Shown: positions 42,507-51,706 of the stretch, one piece after another
Layout: each line of letters starts with the position of its first letter
Position numbering within the stretch: the first letter of the stretch is position 1
Source of the DNA: Acetobacteraceae bacterium
GTDB lineage: Bacteria; Pseudomonadota; Alphaproteobacteria; Acetobacterales; Acetobacteraceae
DNA: 64,000 bases
Assembly: GCA_947475245.1 (NCBI GenBank)
Contig: CANJLW010000007.1
Span: 62,001-126,000, forward strand
Reading direction: 5' to 3'
The notes under the pieces: generated by a model
What the model was told of the DNA's origin: nothing
Seen by the model: only the letters and a program-made list of their open reading frames with translations
Database searches by the model: none
Program-made: the position numbers and the translations under genes

Positions 42507-43526
42507 TCACGCGGACGCCAGCGCGCTTTGCGGCACGCGGCCCGACCGTTCTTTGTAGACCCGCTCGTAGATGACGGCGCGCTGCATGATGGCATCGTCG
42601 ATTGGGCGGTCGTTTTCGATATTCAGCCACAGCCGCAGCAAGTGCCGGGTATGGGCGGGCGAATCCTGATACGCGTCGCGCGCGTGCAGCATCTGGAAAT
42701 TGTGCCACAGCAGGATTTCGCCGGGTTCGAGCATGTAATGAATGCTCAGATCGTCGCGTTCCGCCAGGACATCGAAATAGTCGAGCGCTTCACGCAGTTT
42801 CGCGGGCAGAGGCTCGTTGCGCAAATCCGCCGCGCGATCGATGAACTGGCGCGAATAGCCGCAGCTGACGATGTCGTCGATGCAGCAAAAGACGGGGATC
42901 TTGAAGTCGGTTACGGGCTGGCCGGAAAACCGCGCTTCGATGATCGCGTAATAATAGCCTTCGTACAGGGCTTCCAGCAGGTCGGGCCGGGTGGCGAGGA
43001 TTTCGTTGTGGATGGCCATGCTGCTGACGATCCGGCTGAGTCCGCCGGTCTCGGCGCGTTGCAGGCACAGCAGGCCGACCATGCGGTACGAATCGGTATG
43101 CGGTGTCAGTTCCTCGTTGCTGCGATAGCCGCGCACGACGGGATCGTCCTTGACGTGGCGTACATGGCCCAGCCGATCGCCCAGCATGCTTTGCGTCGCG
43201 GCTTCCCCCAGATGGGTGCCGATGCCCCAATAGATACGTTCCATATCTTCTTCGGAGTGGGTATCCCGCGTCAGCCCCGACAGGAGTACGGCACCGCGAC
43301 CGTGGCGGATCGTTTCGTCGAGCCAACGCGCCAGCGCCGCGACTTCCGGGTGATCGAAATCGTCGCGCGTCACGTCTTGCGGCTTCAGGTGTCGGGTCTT
43401 GGCCAGAAGCGTATCGAATGCGCCGAGTTGGGCCGCGGTCAGGCGATGTGTCAAACCGGCCTTGCCGCCGATCGAGCGGTTGGTCCACGCGTTCGGTGTC
43501 GCGATCACGCCGCGAAAAACGTTCAT
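42507..43526 (-). CDS. TauD/TfdA-type hydroxylase
   Basis: A 339-residue Fe(II)/2-oxoglutarate oxygenase. The metal site is HTD in ELTPHTDSY and the distal His in NFQMLHARDAY, with the co-substrate Arg in HLLRLWLN. The longer form with an N-terminal ~100-residue extension resembles the gamma-butyrobetaine-hydroxylase or clavaminate-synthase-like branch. The substrate is unknown. The ribosome site GGAGG precedes the ATG. It is not closely related to the dioxygenase at 33411. Confidence 0.85.
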   Translation of the reverse strand: MNVFRGVIATPNAWTNRSIGGKAGLTHRLTAAQLGAFDTLLAKTRHLKPQDVTRDDFDHPEVAALARWLDETIRHGRGAVLLSGLTRDTHSEEDMERIYWGIGTHLGEAATQSMLGDRLGHVRHVKDDPVVRGYRSNEELTPHTDSYRMVGLLCLQRAETGGLSRIVSSMAIHNEILATRPDLLEALYEGYYYAIIEARFSGQPVTDFKIPVFCCIDDIVSCGYSRQFIDRAADLRNEPLPAKLREALDYFDVLAERDDLSIHYMLEPGEILLWHNFQMLHARDAYQDSPAHTRHLLRLWLNIENDRPIDDAIMQRAVIYERVYKERSGRVPQSALASA

Positions 43527-43718
43527 GCCCGTTCCTCCGTCCCATCAGATTCCACGCCGCCATTGGGGGCGTTTTCAGGACTCAACACGCCTGGATCGCG
43601 GCTGGCAACCGGCGATCGCATCCGCCCGGATGACGCTGGGATGCGATATGCGCTAACCTTGTCGGGACGCATAGTCGCGGGCGACACCCGTATCGCAAAC
43701 TTTACATAGGGCAACACG

Positions 43719-44513
43719 ATGAACCTGACATCCGGATTGATCCGCGCGGAAACGCAAGGCGCCATTGGCTGGCTGATCTGGGACAATCCCACCAAGCTGA
43801 ACGCGCTTTCCCCCGGCATGTCGGAAGACGCGCTGACGGTGATCGAAGCGTATGAGGCCGATCCCGCCATCAAGGTCGTGATCATGCGCGGCTCGGGCCG
43901 CAAGGCGTTCATTTCCGGCGGCGACATCAAGAGCTTCGACAAGACCCGCGCGAACGCCGAGGTCGCGCGTCAGGCGCGGGAAGCGCCGGAAAAGCTGCGC
44001 CTGAAGATGCTGAACCTGGAAAAGCCGTTGATCGCGATGATCTACGGCTATTGCCTGGGCGGCGGTCTCGGGATGGCGCTGAATGCCGATCTGCGGTTTG
44101 CGTCGTCCGATTCCCAGTTCAGCGTGCCCGCGGCGCTGCGCGGCATCGCCTATGCGCCGGCCGGCCTGAAATCGCTGGTCGATCTGGTCGGTCCGAGCGT
44201 CGCAAAGGACATCATGTTCTCTGCTCGTCGGATCAAGGCGGATGAGGCGCTGCGGATCGGACTGATCAACCGTGTGGTGGACGCCGAGGAGTTGGAGGCC
44301 GTGACGGTCGCCTATGCGGAAACGCTGGCCGTGAACGCGCCGCTGTCGATCAAGGCGTCGAAGTACTTCATCAACCAGTTGGGTCTGGAACGCGCCCAGC
44401 GCGATGAGGACCGGATGGAAGCGATGCAAAGGGAAGCCGAGAACAGCGAGGACTTCAAGGAAGCGACGGCGTCCTTCGTCGAAAAGCGCAAGCCGGTCTT
44501 CACGGGTCGCTGA
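43719..44513 (+). CDS. Enoyl-CoA hydratase/isomerase family protein
   Basis: A 264-residue crotonase-fold enzyme. The oxyanion-hole and CoA motifs are GSGRKAFISGGDIKSF and PLIAMIYGYCLGGGLGMALNADLRFAS, followed by FSVPAALRGIAYAPAGLKSLVDLVG. Ser and Ala residues occupy places where hydratases have the two catalytic Glu, so it may be a different crotonase reaction such as decarboxylation or hydrolysis; this needs an alignment. It is transcribed alone, with an intrinsic terminator right after the stop. Confidence 0.9.
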   Translation: MNLTSGLIRAETQGAIGWLIWDNPTKLNALSPGMSEDALTVIEAYEADPAIKVVIMRGSGRKAFISGGDIKSFDKTRANAEVARQAREAPEKLRLKMLNLEKPLIAMIYGYCLGGGLGMALNADLRFASSDSQFSVPAALRGIAYAPAGLKSLVDLVGPSVAKDIMFSARRIKADEALRIGLINRVVDAEELEAVTVAYAETLAVNAPLSIKASKYFINQLGLERAQRDEDRMEAMQREAENSEDFKEATASFVEKRKPVFTGR

Positions 44514-44520
44514 TCCGGGT

Positions 44521-44563
44521 GACTGCCCCTCTGTCCCGCACGCGGGACAGAGGGAGTCGTTTT
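44521..44563 (+). terminator. Intrinsic terminator of the enoyl-CoA hydratase gene
   Basis: CCCTCTGTCCCG pairs perfectly with CGGGACAGAGGG around a CACG loop; outer GACT and AGTC extend the stem, and TTTT follows. It ends at the stop of the convergent TPR gene. Confidence 0.9.
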
Positions 44564-45459
44564 CAGGGGGTGATGCGCGCCGCGCAGGCGGCATGGTCGC
44601 GTGCGATTTCGGTGTTGGCGGCAAATGCCTTCCGCAACGCGCCCAGGCGAATATGCGCCTGCTGCCATTGCTCGTAACGCATCGGGTCGCGCGCGAAGTT
44701 CAGCACGGTCGGCAGACCGTCGGCGCGGGTGGCAAAGTCGGATAGTTGTTTCACCGCCTGTGTCAGCAAGGCCGTGACATCGTCGGGTCGTCCCGCGTCG
44801 AACAGGGTCATCGCGCCGAAGCTGTAGCCCAAAGCCTCATGCGGGAGGTGAACGCGCATCGCTTCCCACCGCTTCAGAGCCAGATCGAGATCGCCGCGCG
44901 CCTGGGCCTGACGGGCATAGGCGACCTGTATATCCCGGTTATCGGGATGCAGTTCCGCTCCGGCTTCCAGCACCGCATCGGCCTTTTCCGCCATGCCGGC
45001 CGCGCTGTAGGTCGCCGCCGCCCCAAGGTGGTACGTCAGGTGGCCGGGAAAGCGCTTGTTGAGCGTCGTCCAACGTTCGATCGCGGCCGGCCAGTCGCGG
45101 CGATGATGGGCCAGCCAGGCGTGTTCCACGCTGAAGCGCGGTTCGGTCGAGAACGTCTCGGCTGCCTGCCCGAACAGCGCCTCTCGCTCCGCCAACAGGC
45201 CGGCATGACCGAGACAGACCAGCCCTTCGTCGTAGGCGACCAACGAGTCTGGGGTTTTCGCGCGCGCCTGCGCCCACAGTCGCGCCGCCAACGGCCAGTC
45301 TTCCCGCTGCTGCGCGGCGCGCGCTGCCTCCGCCGGCGTTGCCGCCGCGTCGACGCCGGGCAAAGCGGCCTGGGTGGGCGTGGGTGTCACGGTCGGCGCG
45401 GGGGCTGGTTGGGCGACGGCCTTCGCCGCCGGTTTGATCTTCTTTTTTACTTTGGCCAT
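44563..45459 (-). CDS. Short TPR protein, last gene of the giant TPR operon
   Basis: A 298-residue protein with a Lys-rich N-terminus (AKVKKKIKP), a Pro/Ala/Thr-rich linker, then three to four TPR-like units with the same REDW..A...W and RRDWPAAIERW signature as the three giant neighbours (RFPGHLTYHLGAAATYSAAGMAEKADAVLEAG). It lacks their C-terminal domain. Function is unknown; it may be an adaptor. The ATG overlaps the previous stop by one base (TGATG); the frame upstream to 45489 is part of the neighbour. Confidence 0.82.
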   Translation of the reverse strand: MAKVKKKIKPAAKAVAQPAPAPTVTPTPTQAALPGVDAAATPAEAARAAQQREDWPLAARLWAQARAKTPDSLVAYDEGLVCLGHAGLLAEREALFGQAAETFSTEPRFSVEHAWLAHHRRDWPAAIERWTTLNKRFPGHLTYHLGAAATYSAAGMAEKADAVLEAGAELHPDNRDIQVAYARQAQARGDLDLALKRWEAMRVHLPHEALGYSFGAMTLFDAGRPDDVTALLTQAVKQLSDFATRADGLPTVLNFARDPMRYEQWQQAHIRLGALRKAFAANTEIARDHAACAARITP

Positions 45460-48400
45460 CACACTTTCTCCGCTTCCGCCGTCGAGCACGCTTCAATAAA
45501 CATTCGATCCAATGCGTCGATCTCCCGATTGCTTAAATCCGTTTTTAGCATTGCATGAATTTCCGAAACGGTCGGCATCGAAGGATCGAAGAACGACGAG
45601 TTCCGGAGCACGGGAAGCTGTTCCGCGAGGATGCCGCGATACAGCGTCAGCAGACCCAGCGCTTCATGATTGCGCAGGGTACGCGGCAGGCCATAGGGAA
45701 TCTTGCCGGCTGTTTGCCATGCGGTCAGGTCGTTCAACACGGCGGCATAGATATCCATGACGTCCGGCGCGCCGACGGCGAACTGATCGCCCAGTTCCAG
45801 TTTGTCGTGCACGTAGCGCAACGGTAGGTCGGTAAACAGAAGACGTTCCGCGTGGGCGCGGGCGTGCACCGCCGACCAATCGACCGGCGCTTCGCGGGTG
45901 ATGGCGATGTCCGGGCGAATGCGCAGGATCAGATCGAATGCGATACCGCTTTCGCGCGCCATGCGATGCGCGCGTTCGATCTTGTAGTGCATCTTCCAGA
46001 CATTGGCGCGTCCGACGAAGCGACCGTCCTTGTCGTCCTCCACGGCGACATGCGGGGTGCCGTAGAACGCCTGAAGCCGAGCGACATCGACATCGGCCGC
46101 CAGCACGGCCTCGGCCAAGGTCGGGTAGCGCTGTCGCAGGAACGCCACCGCGTCGGGCCCGCCCAGATTATCGGTCAATTCCGGAAAGCGCGTGGCGAAG
46201 GCCCAGATGCGCCGCCAGTTGCGTCCGATATCGCGCCAGGTATCGACGAAATACGTCACATCGTGGTGGTCCAGGCCAAGTCTGGACCAGGACTGAAACG
46301 CCTTTTGGTATCCGCGGAGTTGCCCGGACACGCAGACGGCGATTTTCAGGCGTTCGCGACCGGGAACACCGGCGGCGGCGCGCGCGTGATGGGCGATGCT
46401 GCTCACCACCGCTTCGGGGGTCGTCAGGTCGGCGGGCGGCGCGCCGATCGCGGGCGGAACGAGTTGTCGAAACACCGCGTGATTGAACACCGCGCCAAAG
46501 GTCAGCAGCGACAGGCGTTCCACCGGGTCGACGCGCGTTGCGTCGTTCGCGTCGACCGACCGCGCGAAAGCGGCACCAATGACCCCGGCCCGCGCCGGAT
46601 CGTGCGCCCATTGGGTGGCGGAAAACAGAAATGCCGTCAGCGCGATCCGACCGGTGCGCACAAACCGGGGCAGGATGTCGGCCAGCGCGCTGTCGGAGGG
46701 CGTTTCCCCCAGCGCGCGCCGCATGACCGCCAGGGTTGCCGCGGTAAAGGCATTCTTCGGTTCATCGCGCAGGAAGGCGCGCGCAAGGTCGATCTGCGCC
46801 GACTGGGAGGGGCGCATTTGCGCCAGACGCGCGATGACGGGCAGCCAGTCCGGGGTGCCGGGATCGGCTTCGGCGACAAGCACCCTCAGTGTCGCGGTTG
46901 TCTGTTCGGTGGACCGCCCCGCCTGAAACAGCCGCCAGGCGAGATCGAGCACCAGGCCCGCATCCGCCTCGGGGTCGGCGGCCAGGGTTTGCCACAGCGC
47001 GAATACGTCGTCGGATCGGCCGGCGCCTTCCGCCAGATCCACGGCCTGTTCGATCAACGCGCGATCCTTCGGCCACCGCCGACGCGCTTCCGTCAGTGCC
47101 GCCCAAGCGTCGTCGATCCGGGCCAGAGCGGTCAGCGCGCGGATATAGCGGACCGTCACGTCGCGATCCTCGGGGTGGCGGCGCACGGCATCGCCGAAGC
47201 GTTCGGCCGCGGCGGCGATATCACCGCGTCGGCTGGCCAGATCGCCCCATACACGTCGGATTTCCAGGCTGCCGGGCAAGAGGCGGACGCCCTCGCTCGC
47301 CAACGCCTCCGCCGCCTCCGTCCGGCCTTGTTCCATCATCATCCAGGCCGCGAACACGTATCCGGCATGATGTCCGGGGAACAATTCGCGGAACCGCGCC
47401 CAGCGGCTCAGCACTTCCTCGAACGGTTTCGATCGCGGCGCGAGGTGCGCCCAGGTAAACCAGACATCCAGCGCGCCGGGAAAGCGTGCCAGGGCATCGT
47501 CCAGCACGGCGTCGGTTTCCGCCACGCGGCCGCATTCGGCGAGGCAGCGCGCGGTTTCAAGCTGGACTCGCATTTCGTGGGGGAAGGCCTGCCGCACGGC
47601 GCACCAGCGATCAGCTGCCGTCGGCCATTCCTGCCGCCGAGCGGCCAGTTCCGCCCAGCTTGTGGCGAGGCCGAGATTGCCGGGATTGTTCAACCGGCCT
47701 TCATCCAGCAGCCGTTCGGCGTCCGCGTCCCGCCCCACCCGCGCCAGCGCCTGGCTGCCGAAGACGTAACCTTCCGGCGCATGCGGCAACAGGCCGCGCA
47801 CCGTTTCCCAGCGTCGTACCGCTTCCGCCCAGTCGTTTCGCCGCACCGCCAAATCCGCCCAGGCGCCGGCGATGGCGGCGTTGTCCGGCCAGGTGCCCAT
47901 CGCGGTCGTCAGCAGCGTATCCGCGTCCTCGGTCCGGTCGAGGCGCAGCAATGCGCGCGCGCCCTCGATGTAGCCAAGATCGCGATCGGCGAACCGGCCG
48001 CGGAATGCCGCCCAGCGTTCGGCGGCGGCCGCGTGGTCGTCGCGCCGTTCCGCGAGCCGAGGAAATTCCATCGCCAGATTGATATCGTTTGGAAACTGTT
48101 CGATCGCCCGCGCGATGACGGCTTCGGCGCCGGGTAAGTCTCCGGCATCGCGCAGACACGCGGCACCCTCGATATAGCCGCGCGGGTTCGCGGGAAAACG
48201 CTCCCGCACCGCAGCCCATCGCGGCAGCGCGGCGGCGAGATCGCCTCGGTGATGCGCCTGACGCGCGTGCACGACGAAGAACTCGGGATTATCCGGGCTC
48301 GCCGCCATCGCCCGTTCCAGCAGCGCATCGGCGCCGGCCGCATCGCCGGCGGCGGACAGGGTGAAGGCGCCGCCGAGATACCCCGACAAATGGCCGGGAA

Positions 48401-48704
48401 ACAGGCGATGCAGGCGCTGCCACCGTTCCGTCGCCGCCGTCCAGTCGCGGCGGTGGTGCGCCATCCAGGCGAACTCGATCGCCGGGCGCTCCAGATGCGG
48501 AAACCGCTCACTGGCTTCCCCATACAGGGCTTCCATATCCAATGGCCGCCCCGCCTTGCCCAGGCAATGCACCGCTTCCAGCCACCCATCCGGGCGATCC
48601 GGGTGTTGCGCGCGTACATCCGCCCAAAGCGTCAGCGCCGTGTCCCAATCCTCTCGCGCCTGCGCCGCCTGGGCTTCGGCGATCGCGGTATCCGCGGTGC
48701 TCAT
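45459..48704 (-). CDS. Giant TPR protein with glycosyltransferase-like C-terminal domain (paralogue 1)
   Basis: A 1081-residue protein. Residues 1 to ~600 hold about nine tandem 68-residue TPR-pair units with the recurrent core RRxDWxxAxxRWxxxRxxFPxxxxGYxxGAxxL. A helical linker spans ~600-784. The C-terminal domain (785-1081) starts RLKIAVCVSGQLRGY and has W..IGRNWRRIW, VWKMHYKI, FDLILRIRPD (RIRPD 928-932), LGDQFAVGAPDVMD (GDQ 972-974) and RNHEALGLL. These recall GT-A-type transferases of polysaccharide loci, by pattern only. There is no signal peptide or membrane span. The start overlaps the preceding gene (ATGA). Confidence 0.85.
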   Translation of the reverse strand: MSTADTAIAEAQAAQAREDWDTALTLWADVRAQHPDRPDGWLEAVHCLGKAGRPLDMEALYGEASERFPHLERPAIEFAWMAHHRRDWTAATERWQRLHRLFPGHLSGYLGGAFTLSAAGDAAGADALLERAMAASPDNPEFFVVHARQAHHRGDLAAALPRWAAVRERFPANPRGYIEGAACLRDAGDLPGAEAVIARAIEQFPNDINLAMEFPRLAERRDDHAAAAERWAAFRGRFADRDLGYIEGARALLRLDRTEDADTLLTTAMGTWPDNAAIAGAWADLAVRRNDWAEAVRRWETVRGLLPHAPEGYVFGSQALARVGRDADAERLLDEGRLNNPGNLGLATSWAELAARRQEWPTAADRWCAVRQAFPHEMRVQLETARCLAECGRVAETDAVLDDALARFPGALDVWFTWAHLAPRSKPFEEVLSRWARFRELFPGHHAGYVFAAWMMMEQGRTEAAEALASEGVRLLPGSLEIRRVWGDLASRRGDIAAAAERFGDAVRRHPEDRDVTVRYIRALTALARIDDAWAALTEARRRWPKDRALIEQAVDLAEGAGRSDDVFALWQTLAADPEADAGLVLDLAWRLFQAGRSTEQTTATLRVLVAEADPGTPDWLPVIARLAQMRPSQSAQIDLARAFLRDEPKNAFTAATLAVMRRALGETPSDSALADILPRFVRTGRIALTAFLFSATQWAHDPARAGVIGAAFARSVDANDATRVDPVERLSLLTFGAVFNHAVFRQLVPPAIGAPPADLTTPEAVVSSIAHHARAAAGVPGRERLKIAVCVSGQLRGYQKAFQSWSRLGLDHHDVTYFVDTWRDIGRNWRRIWAFATRFPELTDNLGGPDAVAFLRQRYPTLAEAVLAADVDVARLQAFYGTPHVAVEDDKDGRFVGRANVWKMHYKIERAHRMARESGIAFDLILRIRPDIAITREAPVDWSAVHARAHAERLLFTDLPLRYVHDKLELGDQFAVGAPDVMDIYAAVLNDLTAWQTAGKIPYGLPRTLRNHEALGLLTLYRGILAEQLPVLRNSSFFDPSMPTVSEIHAMLKTDLSNREIDALDRMFIEACSTAEAEKV

Positions 48705-51700
48705 ACCCGTTGCTCCACTTGCAGCGCGCAGGCCTCCAGCAACTGACGGCAGAAGTCCGGGGCGGCTTCGGGATGGGCGTCCTGTCGCGCCAGTTCGGCC
48801 ACCCGCGCAGGGGTCAGGACGGCGGGGTTGAGCAGGTTTTTGCCGCGCAGTCCGGGAATCGCGCCGGTCGTCACACCGCGGGCGAACAGCGACGTGCCCA
48901 ATGTTTCATGCGCTTTGTGCGTCGGCGGGGCGCCGATGACCGCCGCCAGGGTCGGATCGAAGTCGACGGTGTCGGCGTAGACCTGCATCGGGCCGGGTGC
49001 GCCGATGGCCAATTGATCGCCGGCCTTAAGCTTCCCGTCGGGGAAGGTGAACAGGACCGGCGAGTCGAGGAACAGGCGATGATCCCGTCGCGATTCATGG
49101 GCGATCGCGTGGAAGTCGACCTCCGCGCCAAACCCCAGTTGAACGTCCGGCCGAATGCGCAGGATCAGGTCGAAGGGATCGCCCGACGCCGTTGCCAGAT
49201 TATGCGCCTGTTGGATTTTGTACAGCATCTTCCAATCGTTGGGTCTTCCCGCGAACGGCGGCAGGGCATCGTCTTCCAACACCACCGCGTCGGTTTGGTA
49301 AAATGCGCTCACGCCGGCCTCGGTCGCCGTGGCCTCGGCGCGCAGGCCGTCATTCGCCGCGGCCGCCAGCGTTGGGAAGCAGGACGCGAGCAGAGCCGGC
49401 CCATCGGCGCGCGACAGCACGGCATGCGCGCCGGGATGCGTCGTCCGGAAAAAATCCCAGTTCCGCATCCAGTTCAGGCCGACATTTTTCCAGCTATGAA
49501 CGAAGATGCGCGTTTCGTGCCGCCACAGGCCGGAGGTCGCCCAACTGGCGAAGGCCTGCTTGTAGCCGCGCAACTGCCCGGACACGCATACGGCGATGCG
49601 CAGCGGTCGATCCGAGGTTTGGACGATTGCCGGCGCGCCCGATATTCGATCCGCCCGCGATGCCGCCCGGACCAGCCGAACCAGCACGCCCGCCGCATCG
49701 CCTTCCCCGTCCAACGGCTGATCCCGCAGTTCGGCGATCGCGGTCCAGAAATCATCGGGCAGATGCATCGACCCCGCCGCAAGCGCCAGTACCGTCCCCT
49801 GTTCGGCTTCATTCCGCGCGCGCAGCCGCCGCGACAAGAGGTCCAGCACCGCTTCCCGCCACGCCTTGCGATTGTTCAGGACATAGGTGGAATAGATATA
49901 CGATGCCAAACCGAAGCGGCCCGGGCGCAGGACGCGATCCTCGATCTCCGTCACGTCCGCGGCGGTGGGCGGGATATCCAAGGCCGCGATCCACAGCAGG
50001 CGGTGCGGGGAATTTTCGAACAGCGCGTGGTTCGCATCGAAAAATGCCCGCAGCGCCGGCCAGGGCGCTTCCGGCATCAGCACCAGCGCATGCAGCACGG
50101 CAGCCGCGCGCGGTGCCCAATCCACCGCCAGAGTGTCCTGTTCCGTCGCCAGATAGCCCAGCAGGTCGGGCGTATTGTCCGTGTTGGGATCGATGCGCAA
50201 AATTTCGCGCGCGAGATTAAGCTTGCGTTCCACCTGTTCCGGCGTGGCGTCGGGCATCGAGTCCCAGGCGGCGAAGGCGATCTTCGGGTCCCGATTTTTC
50301 ATCGCCAGGTCGGCGCGCGCGGCGAGCAATTCCGGCCGGTCCGGATGGCGCGCCAAAGCCGCGTCGATCACCGCCATCGAGTCCGACCATCGACCGGTCG
50401 CGCCATGCATATCGACCAACCCTAGCACGGGTCCCAACTCGTTGGGAAACCGCGCGATCGCCTCCTGAAACAATGCTTCGGCTTCCGCCGTACGCGACAG
50501 ATGGCGCAGGGCCTGCGCGCCGCCGGCGAAGCTGATCCAAATCGGCGGGAAACTGCGTCGGTATTCCGCCCAATGGGCTTCCGCCGCCGCCCAATCGCGG
50601 GTTTCCTCGGCAAGACGAGCAAGTTCGTGGCGCGGCATGGCTGCGTGGGGCAAGCGGGCAAGGGCAGCTTCGAGCAGCGCCCGCGCCGGATCGAACAGGC
50701 CGCGTTGGCGCAGACTGTAGGCCTCTCCGGTATAGCCGTCCCAATCGTCCGGTCGCAGCGCGCGGTACTCGGCCCAGAGGCCGGCCGCCGCACTCCAGTC
50801 GCCCCGTTGTTCGGCGAAACGGGCGAGTTCGCGCGTCGCCCCGGGTTCGTTCGGTAAAGCCTGACGGGCGCGTGTCAGTACCGACTCCGCCTCCTCCGCC
50901 CGGCCTTGCCGGCGCAGCGCGTTCGCCAGTCCGGCATAACCGAACCAAACCGGCGGGAAGCGTTCCAGGTAGCGCGTCCAGGCGGATTCGACCTCCGCCC
51001 AGTCGCCGGCTTCCTCCGCCAGTCGCGCCAGATCGTGCAGCGGGCGCTCCTGATCGGGGAAGCGCTCGGCGGTTTCCCCGAGGACCAGGCGCGCGGCGGC
51101 GCCGTCGCCGGATTTGTGCAGTGCTCGGGCGCATTCGGCCGGTGCCAGCGCGAAGTCGGGCCAGCGCGCCTGCATCAGGGTCCATCGGCGCACCGCCTCG
51201 GCCCACGAACTCCGGCGCATCGCGAGTTCCGCCCAGACGAAGGCGACGCCTTGATGCGTGGGAAAGACGGACTGCGCCGATTGCATCAGCCGTTCCGCCG
51301 CGTCCGCCTGATCGGCGGCCTGCAAGGCCCGCGCGCCTTCGCAGTAAGGGGTGGCATCGTTGGGGAAACGTTCTTGCAGCAAGGCCCAGCGGCGGCTTGC
51401 CTCCGCGTGGTCGCCCCGCCGCGTCGCGAGGTCGGCCCAGACGATGCCGCCGCCCAGAAATCCCGGAAACCGTTCGACCAACCGCGAGGCGGCCTGTTCG
51501 GCTCCGTCGCGATCGCCCAGTTCGCGTCGGGCGACCGCGGCCTGACTGTGGCAGTGCGGGTCTTCCGGTCGTTGGACGCACAGACGATCCCACGCATCGG
51601 CGGCACGCGCCCAATCGCCGGCCGCGTGGGCTTGCGCCGCCTGTTCCGCCAGGGCACCGGCATCGATCTCGGTCACGTCGGATGTCTCTCCTGCGATCGG

Positions 51701-51706
51701 CGTCAC
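48701..51706 (-). CDS. Giant TPR protein with glycosyltransferase-like C-terminal domain (paralogue 2)
   Basis: A 1001-residue protein with about eight 68-residue TPR-pair units (residues 1 to ~510), a helical linker and a C-terminal domain (700-1001) that starts RPLRIAVCVSGQLRGY and repeats the family motifs: SWKNVGLNWMRNWDFF, DWKMLYKIQQAHNLA, FDLILRIRPD (850-854) and AGDQLAIGAP (GDQ 896-898). The GTG at 51706 overlaps the upstream stop (GTGA). A GTG ten codons later (51676) has a GGAG site 11 bases upstream and aligns better with the starts of the two paralogues, so it is a good alternative. Confidence 0.85.
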   Translation of the reverse strand: MTPIAGETSDVTEIDAGALAEQAAQAHAAGDWARAADAWDRLCVQRPEDPHCHSQAAVARRELGDRDGAEQAASRLVERFPGFLGGGIVWADLATRRGDHAEASRRWALLQERFPNDATPYCEGARALQAADQADAAERLMQSAQSVFPTHQGVAFVWAELAMRRSSWAEAVRRWTLMQARWPDFALAPAECARALHKSGDGAAARLVLGETAERFPDQERPLHDLARLAEEAGDWAEVESAWTRYLERFPPVWFGYAGLANALRRQGRAEEAESVLTRARQALPNEPGATRELARFAEQRGDWSAAAGLWAEYRALRPDDWDGYTGEAYSLRQRGLFDPARALLEAALARLPHAAMPRHELARLAEETRDWAAAEAHWAEYRRSFPPIWISFAGGAQALRHLSRTAEAEALFQEAIARFPNELGPVLGLVDMHGATGRWSDSMAVIDAALARHPDRPELLAARADLAMKNRDPKIAFAAWDSMPDATPEQVERKLNLAREILRIDPNTDNTPDLLGYLATEQDTLAVDWAPRAAAVLHALVLMPEAPWPALRAFFDANHALFENSPHRLLWIAALDIPPTAADVTEIEDRVLRPGRFGLASYIYSTYVLNNRKAWREAVLDLLSRRLRARNEAEQGTVLALAAGSMHLPDDFWTAIAELRDQPLDGEGDAAGVLVRLVRAASRADRISGAPAIVQTSDRPLRIAVCVSGQLRGYKQAFASWATSGLWRHETRIFVHSWKNVGLNWMRNWDFFRTTHPGAHAVLSRADGPALLASCFPTLAAAANDGLRAEATATEAGVSAFYQTDAVVLEDDALPPFAGRPNDWKMLYKIQQAHNLATASGDPFDLILRIRPDVQLGFGAEVDFHAIAHESRRDHRLFLDSPVLFTFPDGKLKAGDQLAIGAPGPMQVYADTVDFDPTLAAVIGAPPTHKAHETLGTSLFARGVTTGAIPGLRGKNLLNPAVLTPARVAELARQDAHPEAAPDFCRQLLEACALQVEQRV

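Noticed and set aside
43719-44513. Calling the crotonase-fold protein a true enoyl-CoA hydratase with a specific gene name
   Set aside because: The positions where hydratases carry two catalytic Glu are not clearly Glu here, so only the superfamily is assigned.
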